Part shown: one piece after another, positions 7,205 to 15,303 of the stretch
Layout: each line of letters starts with the position of its first letter
Position numbering within the stretch: position 1 is the stretch's first letter
From: Phenylobacterium sp.
Lineage (GTDB): Bacteria > Pseudomonadota > Alphaproteobacteria > Caulobacterales > Caulobacteraceae
Assembly (NCBI RefSeq): GCF_030697305.1
Contig: NZ_JAUYQL010000059.1
Coordinates: forward strand, 1 to 36,211
DNA length: 36,211 nucleotides
Reading direction: 5' to 3'
The notes under the pieces: generated by a model
What the model saw: the letters and a program-made list of their open reading frames with translations, nothing else
Databases searched by the model: none
Told to the model about the DNA's origin: nothing
Program-made: the position numbers and the translations under genes

Positions 7205-9373
7205 TCACGCCCGTAGCAGCGCGGTGTCGATCGGCAGGCTGCGGATGCGCACGCCGGTGGCCGCGAACACCGCGTTGACTAGGGCGGGAATGGCGGGCGG
7301 CAAGGCAGGTTCGCCGAGGCCGGTGGGCGGGTTATCGGTCTTCACGAACCGGACCTCCACCGGCGGCGCGTCGCCGATCCGCAGCAGCGGATAGTCGGTG
7401 AAGTTGCTCTCCACCGTCGCGCCGTTTTCGATGGTGATCTTCTGGTGAAGCGCGGCCGAGAAGCCATCGATCACCGAACCGACCACCTGGCTGTCCGCGC
7501 CCGACGGGTTGATGATCGTGGAGCCCACGTCTCCCGCCACCCAGACCTGCAACGGTCTGACCCGCCCGTCGTCGTCGACGCGCACCTTGACCACCTCGGC
7601 GAAGTAGCCGGCATGGCTGTAGTGGAACGCCACGCCCATGCCGGTCCGCTTGCCCTGCGACCCGCGGTTGCGCCAGTTGGACATCTCGGCGACAGCGCTC
7701 AGCACGCCCCGCATGCGCCCTGCGTCATAGGCGTTCGCGCCGTCTCCCACGACCGCGGCGTCGCCGAGCAACTGCATGCGAAAATCGAGCGGATCCTTGT
7801 CTGCGGCATGCGCCAATTCGTCGATGAACGCCTGCATTACGAAGGCGAGCGCATTGGATCCCGGGGCCCGCCAAGGCCCTGTGGGCGCGTTCAGCGGTAT
7901 CCGTGACGATACGATCCGGCAGTTGGGCACGAACCGCGCGGGGAACTCCGTGGGCGCCAGGCCGGCGCTCGACGCCGCCTGCTTCGCGTCGCCGAAAGTC
8001 ACGAAGTGGTCCTGCCAGGCGACCACTCGCCCGTCTGGGTCGACGCCGCCCTTCAGGAAATGGAATCCGGCCGGCCGATAGAAATCGTGGCGGATGTCGT
8101 CCTCGCGTGTCCACAGCAGCTTCACCGGTGCGTTCACGCGCTTGGAGATCGCCGCGGCCTCGACGTAGACATCGACCTGCGCGCGGCGTCCGAAAGCGCC
8201 CCCGGAGCGCACCACGTTGACCGTGACGTCCTTGAGCGGCAACCCGAGGGTCTTGGCGACGCCCTCGCGCACGCCGCCTGGATTGCGCGTCGGCGCCCAG
8301 AGCTCAATACGTCCATCGCGATAATCTGCAGTGCAGTTCATCGGCTCGAGCGGCGCATGCGCCAGGAACGGGTAGTCGTAGGCCGCCTCAACCGTCTTCG
8401 CCGCCTTGGTCCAGGCCGCGGACACGTCGCTGTCCTGGCGCAGGGTCTCGTGCGGCGGGCCCTGGTTGAGCGCTGCGGCCACTCGGGCGAAGCCTGCGGT
8501 GCTCTGGTCCGAGCCGGAGTGGTCGGCCCAGCGCACGTTCAGCTTGGACCTTGCCTGGTTGGCGCGCCACCAACTGTCGGCGACGATGGCGACGCCGGAA
8601 ACCAGGCCGTCGGGTTCATCGCCGCCCTCGATGACGAAGGCATCGCGCACGCCCTTGACCGCCTTGACCGCGTCCAGGTCGGCGGATGCGACCTTGGCGC
8701 GGAATACGGGGGCTTTCTCGTAGACCGCGTACAGCATCCCGGGTCGCACCACGTCGATGCCGAACAGCGGTTTGCCGGTGACGATCGCCGGAGTGGCGAG
8801 CTGGGTCATGGACTTGCCGACGATGCGGTAATCTTTCGCCGCCTTCAGCGTCACGGAGTCCATGGGGATTGGAGTGAGGGCCGCACATTGCGGCGCCAGC
8901 GCCGCATAGCTCGCGGAGCGGCCGGAAGCATCGTGCACGACGTGCCCGGGAAGCGTCGAACACTCGTGCGGCGCGCATCGCCAACCGACCGCTGCGGCCT
9001 GGATCAGGGTCGCGCGGCCCACGGCGCCCACGCGGCGCAGATCGTCCCAGTTCATCGCGATCGTGCGGCTGCCTCCGGAGCGCTGATTTCCGTACAGCTC
9101 CGCGTCGGCCGGCGCCTGTTCGACCCGGACGTTTTCCCACGCCACGTCCAGTTCTTCCGCGATCAGCATGGGCAGCGACGTGGCCACGCCCTGACCCATG
9201 TCGGGATGTTTGGCCATGATCGTCACCAGCCCGTCTGGCCCGATGCGCACGTAGGCGCTGAGGGTCGCAACCTCCTGCGCCCGTGCGGCGGGCGCGGCTC
9301 TGTAGGCCAGTACAAGGCCCGCGGCTGAAGCGGTCACCTTGAGGAAGTCGCGCCGCGAGGTCGCCGCCGCCAT
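7205..9373 (-). CDS. Molybdopterin hydroxylase large subunit, isoquinoline 1-oxidoreductase beta-type
   Basis: A 722-residue xanthine-oxidase-family molybdenum protein of the periplasmic IorB/aldehyde dehydrogenase type. The N-terminus has a Tat signal (SRRDFLK followed by a hydrophobic stretch and ARA|QE near residue 32), indicating folded, cofactor-loaded export. Next come the split molybdopterin-binding halves with KPLFGIDVVRPGMLYA (~200-215), RSGGAFGRR and PTGPWRAPGSNALAF blocks. The C-terminal GLGEPALPPAIPALVNA carries the conserved catalytic glutamate. Such enzymes hydroxylate N-heterocycles or oxidise aldehydes, and need a small 2Fe-2S subunit and usually a cytochrome partner; neither is adjacent here. 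The start ATG at 9373 is well supported by the Tat motif. Confidence 0.9.
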   Translation of the reverse strand: MAAATSRRDFLKVTASAAGLVLAYRAAPAARAQEVATLSAYVRIGPDGLVTIMAKHPDMGQGVATSLPMLIAEELDVAWENVRVEQAPADAELYGNQRSGGSRTIAMNWDDLRRVGAVGRATLIQAAAVGWRCAPHECSTLPGHVVHDASGRSASYAALAPQCAALTPIPMDSVTLKAAKDYRIVGKSMTQLATPAIVTGKPLFGIDVVRPGMLYAVYEKAPVFRAKVASADLDAVKAVKGVRDAFVIEGGDEPDGLVSGVAIVADSWWRANQARSKLNVRWADHSGSDQSTAGFARVAAALNQGPPHETLRQDSDVSAAWTKAAKTVEAAYDYPFLAHAPLEPMNCTADYRDGRIELWAPTRNPGGVREGVAKTLGLPLKDVTVNVVRSGGAFGRRAQVDVYVEAAAISKRVNAPVKLLWTREDDIRHDFYRPAGFHFLKGGVDPDGRVVAWQDHFVTFGDAKQAASSAGLAPTEFPARFVPNCRIVSSRIPLNAPTGPWRAPGSNALAFVMQAFIDELAHAADKDPLDFRMQLLGDAAVVGDGANAYDAGRMRGVLSAVAEMSNWRNRGSQGKRTGMGVAFHYSHAGYFAEVVKVRVDDDGRVRPLQVWVAGDVGSTIINPSGADSQVVGSVIDGFSAALHQKITIENGATVESNFTDYPLLRIGDAPPVEVRFVKTDNPPTGLGEPALPPAIPALVNAVFAATGVRIRSLPIDTALLRA

Positions 9374-9541
9374 CTAACCCGAGCTCCTGTGTCGCACGCG
9401 ACGCCGCCAGATTAGGATCTATGGACGTCTGCGCCAGCCTTGAATTGACGCGATGCCCGGAGCCCCGCCGCAACTTGACCCGGCGCAGTCGAGGGCGTGT
9501 CCTGCCTCCAGTGACATCGGCCGCGAGGCGACGGGCATATC

Positions 9542-10003
9542 ATGGCGCTTACACCGCTGGAGCGACTGCGGGACCTTGGACTGGAATTGCCAGCCCTGGT
9601 GACCCCGCTGGCCAACTACATGTCCTGGAAGCGGGCGGGCGAGTTGATCTTTCTATCCGGGCAGGGCCCGCGAGGCGCCGACGGCGAGCGGATCGTCGGC
9701 AAGGTCGGCCATGACGTCACCGTGGAGCTGGCCTACGACTGCGCGCGACAGATCGGCCTGGGGTTGCTTGCCGCGGCGCAGGCGGCGGCTGGCGGGCTGG
9801 AGCGGGTCGAGGTGATCAAGGTGCTGGGGATGGTGAACGCGACACCGGACTTCAGGGAGCATCCGAAAGTCATCAACGGATGCTCCGACCTGTTCGTCCA
9901 GGTGCTCGGCGATCGTGGGCTGCACGCCCGTTCCGCCGTCGGCGTCGCCTCGCTGCCCGGCGGCATCCCGGTCGAGATCGAGGCGATCATGCGCGTCGCC
10001 TGA
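9542..10003 (+). CDS. RidA family (YjgF/YER057c/UK114) protein
   Basis: A 153-residue RidA-superfamily protein. Canonical RidA hydrolyses reactive enamine/imine intermediates; members of side branches serve particular catabolic pathways. Here the fold landmarks are GELIFLSGQGPRGADG (~33-48), the GHDVTVELAYDCARQIGLG helix region, and ARSAVGVASLPGGIPVEIEA near the end. Arg130 in HARSAVG matches the carboxylate-binding arginine of active members, so deaminase activity is plausible. The extra N-terminal ~25 residues place it in the longer YjgF_like_2-type branch. It is divergent from the molybdenum hydroxylase (168-bp gap) and heads a same-strand run with an M20-like protein and an MFS transporter. 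Confidence 0.9.
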   Translation: MALTPLERLRDLGLELPALVTPLANYMSWKRAGELIFLSGQGPRGADGERIVGKVGHDVTVELAYDCARQIGLGLLAAAQAAAGGLERVEVIKVLGMVNATPDFREHPKVINGCSDLFVQVLGDRGLHARSAVGVASLPGGIPVEIEAIMRVA

Positions 10004-10095
10004 ACAGCGCCACCCGCGCACGCCGACCCGTGACAGCCGGTTGCCGCGCGCCCGCATCAATGAATATCGTCGTCTTACCCTGGGGGGAGGCAGCG

Positions 10096-11466
10096 ATGGC
10101 CGCCATTGATCCGACCGACGTCAGGCCCAACGCCTGCGACCTGACCCACAACCAGCTCGGCTGGATCGAGCGGGCCTGGGGCCTGCTCGACAGGGACCAG
10201 CTTGAACGCCTGATCAGCGAGATGGTCGACATCCCAAGCCCCACGGGCGGTGAACGCGCCTGCGCTGAATACGCCGTGACGCGGATGCGGGAAGGCGGCC
10301 TGGACGCCGAATACCAGGCGCTGTCGCCAGCGCGCGGCAACGCGGTGGGTCGCCTGCGTGGCGACGGTTCCGGGCCGTCGCTGCTGCTCTACGGTCATTT
10401 CGATCACTACATCGCCGGCGCGGACGACGACCGCCTGGTGGTTGGAGACCTCGACCATCCATCGTTCCGCTCGGTCGCGACTCGCGATGGCGAGGTGATC
10501 CACGGCGCGGGCGCGGGCAATCCGAAGGCTGGGGCGGCGGCGGCGATCCTGGCCGCCCAGGCGGTGGCGGCGAGCGGCGCGAAGCTCTGCGGCGACGTCA
10601 TCGTAGGCCTGGTCAGCGGCGGCATCCATCGCGTCCAGGCGCCGCACGCCGGCCGCCCCTATGTGGGCGAGGCCTACGAGGGCCAGGGGATCGGAACCCT
10701 GCACATGCTGCGTCACGGCGTGCAGGCCGACTACTGCCTTAGCACCAAGCCTGGCTACCGGGTCGTCTGGGAGGAGCCCGGCGTCGTCTGGATCAAACTG
10801 ACCGTGCAGGGCGTCGTCGGATACTCCGCGCGGCGCGGGGTGTTCCGGCGGGCGATCTCGGACGCGGCCAGGCTCATCCCCGCCCTCGAAGACTGGTTCG
10901 AGAGCTACGCCGAACGTCACAGCGACGGCCAGGTCGCTACTCCCGGCCACGTGGGCGCGATCGAGGGCGGCTGGCCGTTCAAGCCAGACTTCTCGCCCAG
11001 CGTCTGCAACCTTTATCTGGACCTGCGCATCAGCCCCCGTTCCGACGTCCGCGAGGTGCTGCGCGAGTTCGCCGCCTTCGTGGACGGTTTCCGGGCGGAC
11101 AACCCCGACATCAGCATCGCCTGGGAGCCATACTCGTCGATGCCTGGTACGGCGACCGATCCGGCCAACTGGATCGTGCAATCGGCCATGCGGGCGTGGG
11201 AGGCTGTGGAGGGTTCGCCTCATCGGGCCCGTACAGGGCTTTCCGGGATGACCGACGCGGCGGTGCTGCGCACCTGGGGCATTCCCACCGCGCGGCTGGG
11301 CGGAGAGGTCCGCCACGCCGGCGACCCCGCTTTCGGCTTCCTGAGCGGGGAGGGCGCCGACCTCGACGTGATGATGCGCGTGGCGCGTTGCTACGTGTTC
11401 AGCATCATCGACACCTGCACGCGCTCCCTGGCGGAGGTGCGGGCGACCGGGGCAGACCTGCCCTGA
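10096..11466 (+). CDS. M20-family peptidase/deacylase-like protein with altered metal site
   Basis: A 456-residue protein with the M20 metallohydrolase layout: catalytic domain halves around a lid domain (~235-345). The ATG at 10096 is chosen for the GGGGGGAGG sequence 5 nt upstream; an in-frame ATG at 10060 is the alternative. Normal M20 enzymes use a His-x-Asp pair, a bridging Asp, a Glu-Glu pair, a later Asp/Glu and a His. Here His101 and Asp103 remain (YGHFDHY), but the bridging Asp is Asn142 (GAGNPKAG), the Glu-Glu site reads SGGI (174-177), the GEPT-like motif reads TKPG (217-220), and the lid GHSA reads GYSA (Tyr243). A subfamily with NPKG in place of the Asp motif exists to my recollection. 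Activity as a metal hydrolase is doubtful. It lies between RidA-like and MFS genes. Confidence 0.85.
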   Translation: MAAIDPTDVRPNACDLTHNQLGWIERAWGLLDRDQLERLISEMVDIPSPTGGERACAEYAVTRMREGGLDAEYQALSPARGNAVGRLRGDGSGPSLLLYGHFDHYIAGADDDRLVVGDLDHPSFRSVATRDGEVIHGAGAGNPKAGAAAAILAAQAVAASGAKLCGDVIVGLVSGGIHRVQAPHAGRPYVGEAYEGQGIGTLHMLRHGVQADYCLSTKPGYRVVWEEPGVVWIKLTVQGVVGYSARRGVFRRAISDAARLIPALEDWFESYAERHSDGQVATPGHVGAIEGGWPFKPDFSPSVCNLYLDLRISPRSDVREVLREFAAFVDGFRADNPDISIAWEPYSSMPGTATDPANWIVQSAMRAWEAVEGSPHRARTGLSGMTDAAVLRTWGIPTARLGGEVRHAGDPAFGFLSGEGADLDVMMRVARCYVFSIIDTCTRSLAEVRATGADLP

Positions 11467-11553
11467 CGCTCTGTCGCCTTGACGATGTCGGATCGCGGCG
11501 AGCCTGCGCGTCCTTAGCCTGGAAGCCACCGCAACAGTAGCCGGAGCTACGGG

Positions 11554-12768
11554 ATGGACGCGTCGCACTATCGGTGGGTGATCGTCGCCGCAGGGGGTTT
11601 GCTGGGCTGTGTCGCGATCGGGGCGATGTTCTCCCTGCCCGTGCTGCTTACGTCCATCGCCCGCGATACGGGGTGGTCGGTGACGGGGGTGTCCGGGGCC
11701 ATGACGCTCGGCTTCATCGCCATGGCGTTGGGCAGCATGGCCTGGGGCGGTCTCTCTGACCGGTTCGGCCCGCGCCCGGTGCTGATCGTCGGCTCGGTGA
11801 TCCTGGCGTCGAGCCTGGCGCTGGCCAGCCGCACGACATCGCTGTTCCAGTTCCAGCTCGCCTTCGGACTGATGGTCGGCGGCAGCACGGCGGCGATCTT
11901 CGCGCCGATGATGGCCTGCGTCACCGGCTGGTTCGACACCCATCGAAGTCTCGCCGTGTCCCTGGTGTCGGCCGGGATGGGCATGGCGCCGGTGACCATG
12001 TCGCCCTTCGCCGCCTGGCTGATCGAGCGCCACGACTGGAGGGCTTCGCTGCTGATCATCGCCGGTGTCGTCACCGTCGTCATGATACCCGCCGCGCTAT
12101 TGATCCGAAGGCCGCCTGCGCTGGACGCCGTCGCGCCCGCGGACGGTGCGGGCGATGCAACGACGCCGGCGATCTCCGTGGGGCAGGCGCTGAGATCGCC
12201 GCAGTTCCTCGTCCTGATGGCGACGAACTTCCTCTGTTGCGCGACGCACTCGGGACCGATCTTCCACACCGTCAGCTACGCGATGGCCTGCGGGATCCCG
12301 ATGATGGCCGCGGTGTCGATCTACAGCCTGGAAGGGATTGCAGGCCTCGGTGGACGCATCGTGTTCGGCGTGGCCGGCGATCGGTTCGGCGCCAAGCGCG
12401 TCCTGGTTGCAGGCCTTCTCGTGCAGGCGTTCGGCGCCCTGGCCTACGCCGCAGTCAGCGACCTGGGCGGGTTCTACGCCGTGGCTGCGTTGTTCGGCTT
12501 CATCTATTCCGGCGTCATGCCGCTCTACGCCGTGCTGGTGCGGGAGAACTTCCCACTGCACATGATGGGTACGATCATCGGCGGTACGGCCATGGCTGGC
12601 AGTCTGGGCATGGCGACGGGCCCGGTCGCGGGCGGCCTGATATACGACGCCTTCGCCGGATACATGTGGCTGTTCATCGGCTCGTGCGGCGTCGGCGTCG
12701 GGGCTTTCCTGATCGCGCTCACGTTCCGTCCCTTCGCGCGCGCCCAACCCGCGCTCGCGGCGGTCTGA
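11554..12768 (+). CDS. MFS transporter
   Basis: A 404-residue major facilitator superfamily permease with about 12 hydrophobic segments in two six-helix halves. The loop 2-3 signature is GGLSDRFGPRPVL (~64-76) and its second-half counterpart is VFGVAGDRFGAKRVL. The overall look is that of the monocarboxylate/oxalate-formate-like MFS group, which import or export organic anions, but no substrate can be assigned. GGAG lies 8-9 nt before the ATG. Placement 87 bp after the M20-like gene on the same strand suggests it carries the substrate or product of that run of genes. Confidence 0.92.
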   Translation: MDASHYRWVIVAAGGLLGCVAIGAMFSLPVLLTSIARDTGWSVTGVSGAMTLGFIAMALGSMAWGGLSDRFGPRPVLIVGSVILASSLALASRTTSLFQFQLAFGLMVGGSTAAIFAPMMACVTGWFDTHRSLAVSLVSAGMGMAPVTMSPFAAWLIERHDWRASLLIIAGVVTVVMIPAALLIRRPPALDAVAPADGAGDATTPAISVGQALRSPQFLVLMATNFLCCATHSGPIFHTVSYAMACGIPMMAAVSIYSLEGIAGLGGRIVFGVAGDRFGAKRVLVAGLLVQAFGALAYAAVSDLGGFYAVAALFGFIYSGVMPLYAVLVRENFPLHMMGTIIGGTAMAGSLGMATGPVAGGLIYDAFAGYMWLFIGSCGVGVGAFLIALTFRPFARAQPALAAV

Positions 12769-12830
12769 CCGCGTTGAACCCATCACGCGCAACGACGTTA
12801 GGCCTAGAGAGGACGCGAAGGGCCACCGCG

Positions 12831-13076
12831 ATGATTGCGAACAAGTCTGCCGAGACCTCCATTGTGGCGATCGGCCACGTCCCGTCCCGGCAGATCCCCA
12901 CGCTTCATAAAGGCCGGCCCGTCACCTACGCCCTTGATCCGGAAGGCTTCGCGGTCGAACTGCGGACCTTCGCGGAACCGGAGGCCGCGCGCGTCGATGC
13001 GCAAGTCGCCGCCGAGCGGTTTGCTGGCGAAATCGCCAGCGACGGCTGGTCGATCCGGTCGTTCACCGCGAACTGA
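12831..13076 (+). CDS. Small conserved-looking protein of unknown function
   Basis: An 81-residue acidic/mixed soluble protein (MIANKSAETSIVAIGHVPSR...SIRSFTAN). No signal peptide, transmembrane segment or known motif is visible. It is supported by an ATG with no competing long frame of better quality, its position 62 bp downstream of the MFS gene on the same strand, and a natural amino-acid composition unlike the Arg-rich shadow frames nearby. The same open frame extends far upstream inside the MFS gene, but that part is an Arg/Pro-rich shadow. I do not recognise the family. The 180 bp that follow, up to 13256, hold no recognisable element. Confidence 0.55.
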   Translation: MIANKSAETSIVAIGHVPSRQIPTLHKGRPVTYALDPEGFAVELRTFAEPEAARVDAQVAAERFAGEIASDGWSIRSFTAN

Positions 13077-13256
13077 CGCTTGGTCGCCCAAACGGCGGCT
13101 GGCGCTGTTTCTCGGGTTCGGCCATCAGGAGCCCTGGCGCGCTCAAACGGCGATGCGGCGACAGAGCCCCTAGGCCAAGACGTGAGGGTGGTCGCGCGAT
13201 ATCTCTAACCGAGACCCACTTGGCTCCTCCGTAGACCCGCGCGTAAGGACAACTCC

Positions 13257-14207
13257 ATGAAGTACCGCAAGCTCGGGGCGAGTGATCTCAGCGTCTCTGA
13301 AATCTCCCTTGGCTCCTGGCTGACGTACGGCGTCGGCGTCGAGCACGACGGGGCCAAAGCCTGTCTCGAACGGGCGTTCGAGCTCGGGATCAATTTCATC
13401 GACACCGCCAATGTCTACGGCCGTGGCGCGGCCGAGACGGTCCTCGGCGAGTTGCTGGCCGGTCGCCCGCGAGACAGCTACGTCCTGGCGACCAAGGTGT
13501 TCTTCCCGATGAGCGAGACCGACCGGGGTCTGTCCGCCGTGCAGATCCGCAAGCAGATCGACGCCTCCCTGGCGCGCCTGCGCACCGACTACGTGGACCT
13601 CTACCAGTGCCATCGATACGACCCGGCGACGCCGCTGGAGGAGACGATGGAGGCGCTGAGCGAGGTCGTGCGCACAGGCAAGGCCCGCTACATCGGCTTC
13701 TCCGAATGGTCGCCCGAACAGATCGAGGCCGCGTTCGCCCTGCCGGGCGTCGAGCGCTTCGTCTCCAGCCAGCCGCAGTATTCGCTGCTGCATCGGCGGC
13801 CGGAGGAAAAGGTCATCCCGATCTCCGCGGGCCACGGGGTGTCCCAGATCGTCTGGTCGCCACTCGCCCAGGGCGTCTTGACCGGAAAGTACGCGCCCGG
13901 CGCCCAGCCGCCTGCGGACTCACGCGCCGTCAGCCACTTGATGGCCTCGATGATGCAGTCCTGGCTGCAGCCTGACATCCTCGAGGCCGTCCAGAAGCTG
14001 AAGCCGGTGGCCCAGGAGGCGGGCTGTTCGCTGACGCAGTTCTCCCTGGCCTGGGTGCTGCGCCAGCCAAACGTCGCCTCGGCGATCATCGGCGCCAGTC
14101 GCCCCAGTCAGCTCGATGAGAACGCTGCGGCCTCTGGCCTGGTCATCGACCCCGCGTTGTTCGCCAAGGCCGAAGCCCTGGTCGCCCACGTCCGCCGTCC
14201 GACCTGA
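13257..14207 (+). CDS. Aldo/keto reductase
   Basis: A 316-residue NADPH-dependent oxidoreductase of the AKR superfamily, closest in style to the voltage-gated potassium-channel beta-subunit/AKR6-like bacterial proteins. The catalytic tetrad is visible: Asp49 and Tyr54 (FIDTANVYG), Lys80 (LATKVFF) and His119 (LYQCHRYD). The cofactor-binding C-terminal part contains SPLAQGVLTGKY and AIIGASRPSQLDENA. AAGGA-type ribosome-binding sequence (TAAGGACAACTCC) precedes the ATG. It appears monocistronic and converges with the GGCT-like gene 20 bp downstream. Likely substrates are carbonyls; the specific one is unknown. Confidence 0.94.
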   Translation: MKYRKLGASDLSVSEISLGSWLTYGVGVEHDGAKACLERAFELGINFIDTANVYGRGAAETVLGELLAGRPRDSYVLATKVFFPMSETDRGLSAVQIRKQIDASLARLRTDYVDLYQCHRYDPATPLEETMEALSEVVRTGKARYIGFSEWSPEQIEAAFALPGVERFVSSQPQYSLLHRRPEEKVIPISAGHGVSQIVWSPLAQGVLTGKYAPGAQPPADSRAVSHLMASMMQSWLQPDILEAVQKLKPVAQEAGCSLTQFSLAWVLRQPNVASAIIGASRPSQLDENAAASGLVIDPALFAKAEALVAHVRRPT

Positions 14208-14227
14208 TCTGCGGCGGTCGGCGTCGG

Positions 14228-14572
14228 CTAGGCCTTCACATAGACCCACGCTTCGCGGCCCGATTTCAGGCGCACCGCGACGCGTTGATAGTCCTTCCCT
14301 TCGTAGGCGTCGGCGGCCTCGAGTTCAGCCTGGCTGATCTCGAACACGACGCCGGCAACCGCGTCGCCTTGATCGCTCGGGACCACGACGGGATAACTGG
14401 CCAGCAGGCCGTCGGCGGCGATCAGCAGCGGGTCGGTGATCTTGAGCAACTCTTGCCGATAGCCGATCAGCGTGTCGGGATTCCCGCGCAAGAGGCGGCC
14501 GAACGTCGCCATCTGCACGCCCTCCTGCTGAAGCGTGCCGTAGGAGAAGAGACTTAGCGTCATCGTGATCAC
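14228..14572 (-). CDS. Gamma-glutamylcyclotransferase-like (AIG2/GGCT-fold) protein
   Basis: A 114-residue protein with the GGCT fold. The diagnostic YGTLQ loop is at about residues 10-14, which binds the gamma-glutamyl group, and the AADAYEGKDYQRVAV segment near the end contains the glutamate that acts as general acid/base in active members. Such proteins remove gamma-glutamyl groups as 5-oxoproline. MITM at 14572 or the internal ATG at 14563 could be the start. It follows the AHSA1-domain gene on the same strand with a 55-bp gap and may be co-transcribed. Confidence 0.88.
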   Translation of the reverse strand: MITMTLSLFSYGTLQQEGVQMATFGRLLRGNPDTLIGYRQELLKITDPLLIAADGLLASYPVVVPSDQGDAVAGVVFEISQAELEAADAYEGKDYQRVAVRLKSGREAWVYVKA

Positions 14573-14627
14573 AACCTCCGGGCATGTCGCGCGTGTGCGA
14601 CTAGGAAGCGATGCGCCTCGCCCGAGC

Positions 14628-15128
14628 TCACGCCGCTCGGCGCCGTGAGGCGAGCAACTCGTCCAACTGGTCGAATTGTTCCGACATCATCGCCTGCATC
14701 CCGGCGTCGGCGTCGGCGGGAGGCTCGGCGGCGCCGTAGCGTTCGCTGAAGATCAGCAGCGTGTTCTCGCCCTGATCCTCAAAGGTCACGGTGGTGACCG
14801 GCCCGTCGGCGCTCTCCTCGTTCGTCCAGACGAGGCGCGAGGGCGGCGTTACGTCGAGGTAGCGGCCGAAGAACGTCATCGAGTCCGATCCGTCGCCGAA
14901 CGTCATCCGGTAGCCGCCTCCCGTGCGGGCGTCGATCTCGCACGCGCTGAGCGTCGCGCCCATCGACTTGGGCGCCCACCACAGCCTGAAGAGCTCCGGT
15001 CGGCTCCAGGCGTCGAACACCGCGCGCGCCGGGCTGTCGAAGGTTCGCGTGACAACGATCTCGCGGTCGGATTTGCGCGTGACCGTGGTGAGGTTGTTCG
15101 CCCGCTCAGGTTGACCGCTTTGGCCCAT
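14628..15128 (-). CDS. SRPBCC / AHSA1-domain protein
   Basis: A 166-residue helix-grip (SRPBCC) protein of the activator-of-Hsp90-ATPase-like group. Typical features are VVTRTFDSPARAVFDAWSRPELFRLWW (two overlapping blocks, ~25-51), GGGYRMTF, the strand FFGRYLDVTPPSRLVWTNEE, and the C-terminal helix QAMMSEQFDQLDELLA. Bacterial members bind small hydrophobic ligands and are often paired with an ArsR-type repressor; none is present here. The start ATG follows AGAGGAAGTGAT. A 6+6 bp inverted repeat at 15156-15169 lies 28 bp upstream and could be the operator. Confidence 0.92.
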   Translation of the reverse strand: MGQSGQPERANNLTTVTRKSDREIVVTRTFDSPARAVFDAWSRPELFRLWWAPKSMGATLSACEIDARTGGGYRMTFGDGSDSMTFFGRYLDVTPPSRLVWTNEESADGPVTTVTFEDQGENTLLIFSERYGAAEPPADADAGMQAMMSEQFDQLDELLASRRRAA

Positions 15129-15155
15129 ATCACTTCCTCTTCTCTCGCAATCTCG

Positions 15156-15169
15156 TCCGATTCATCGGA
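15156..15169. promoter_or_regulatory. Inverted repeat upstream of the AHSA1 gene
   Basis: TCCGAT-TC-ATCGGA forms perfect 6-bp arms with a 2-bp centre, 28 bp upstream of the AHSA1 start in the 175-bp gap before the broken exonuclease gene. This is a plausible repressor-binding dyad; no regulator gene adjoins. The rest of the gap (15170-15303) shows nothing I can name. Confidence 0.35.
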
Positions 15170-15303
15170 ACGACGATCGAGTGCGTGGAATCCCGACATC
15201 GCGAAGGTCTGTTGAGGGTCGAAAATCGCCAGGCCTGACACCGCGCCGGCCTTCTGTTGCTGGTGCGCATTGAACCTGACCGCCGGTCCTTCGCACCCCC
15301 CGC

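Noticed and set aside
10075..12033. 652-codon open frame on the minus strand
   Set aside because: It is antisense to the M20-like and MFS genes, rich in Arg, His, Gln and Ala with no domain character; a high-GC shadow frame.
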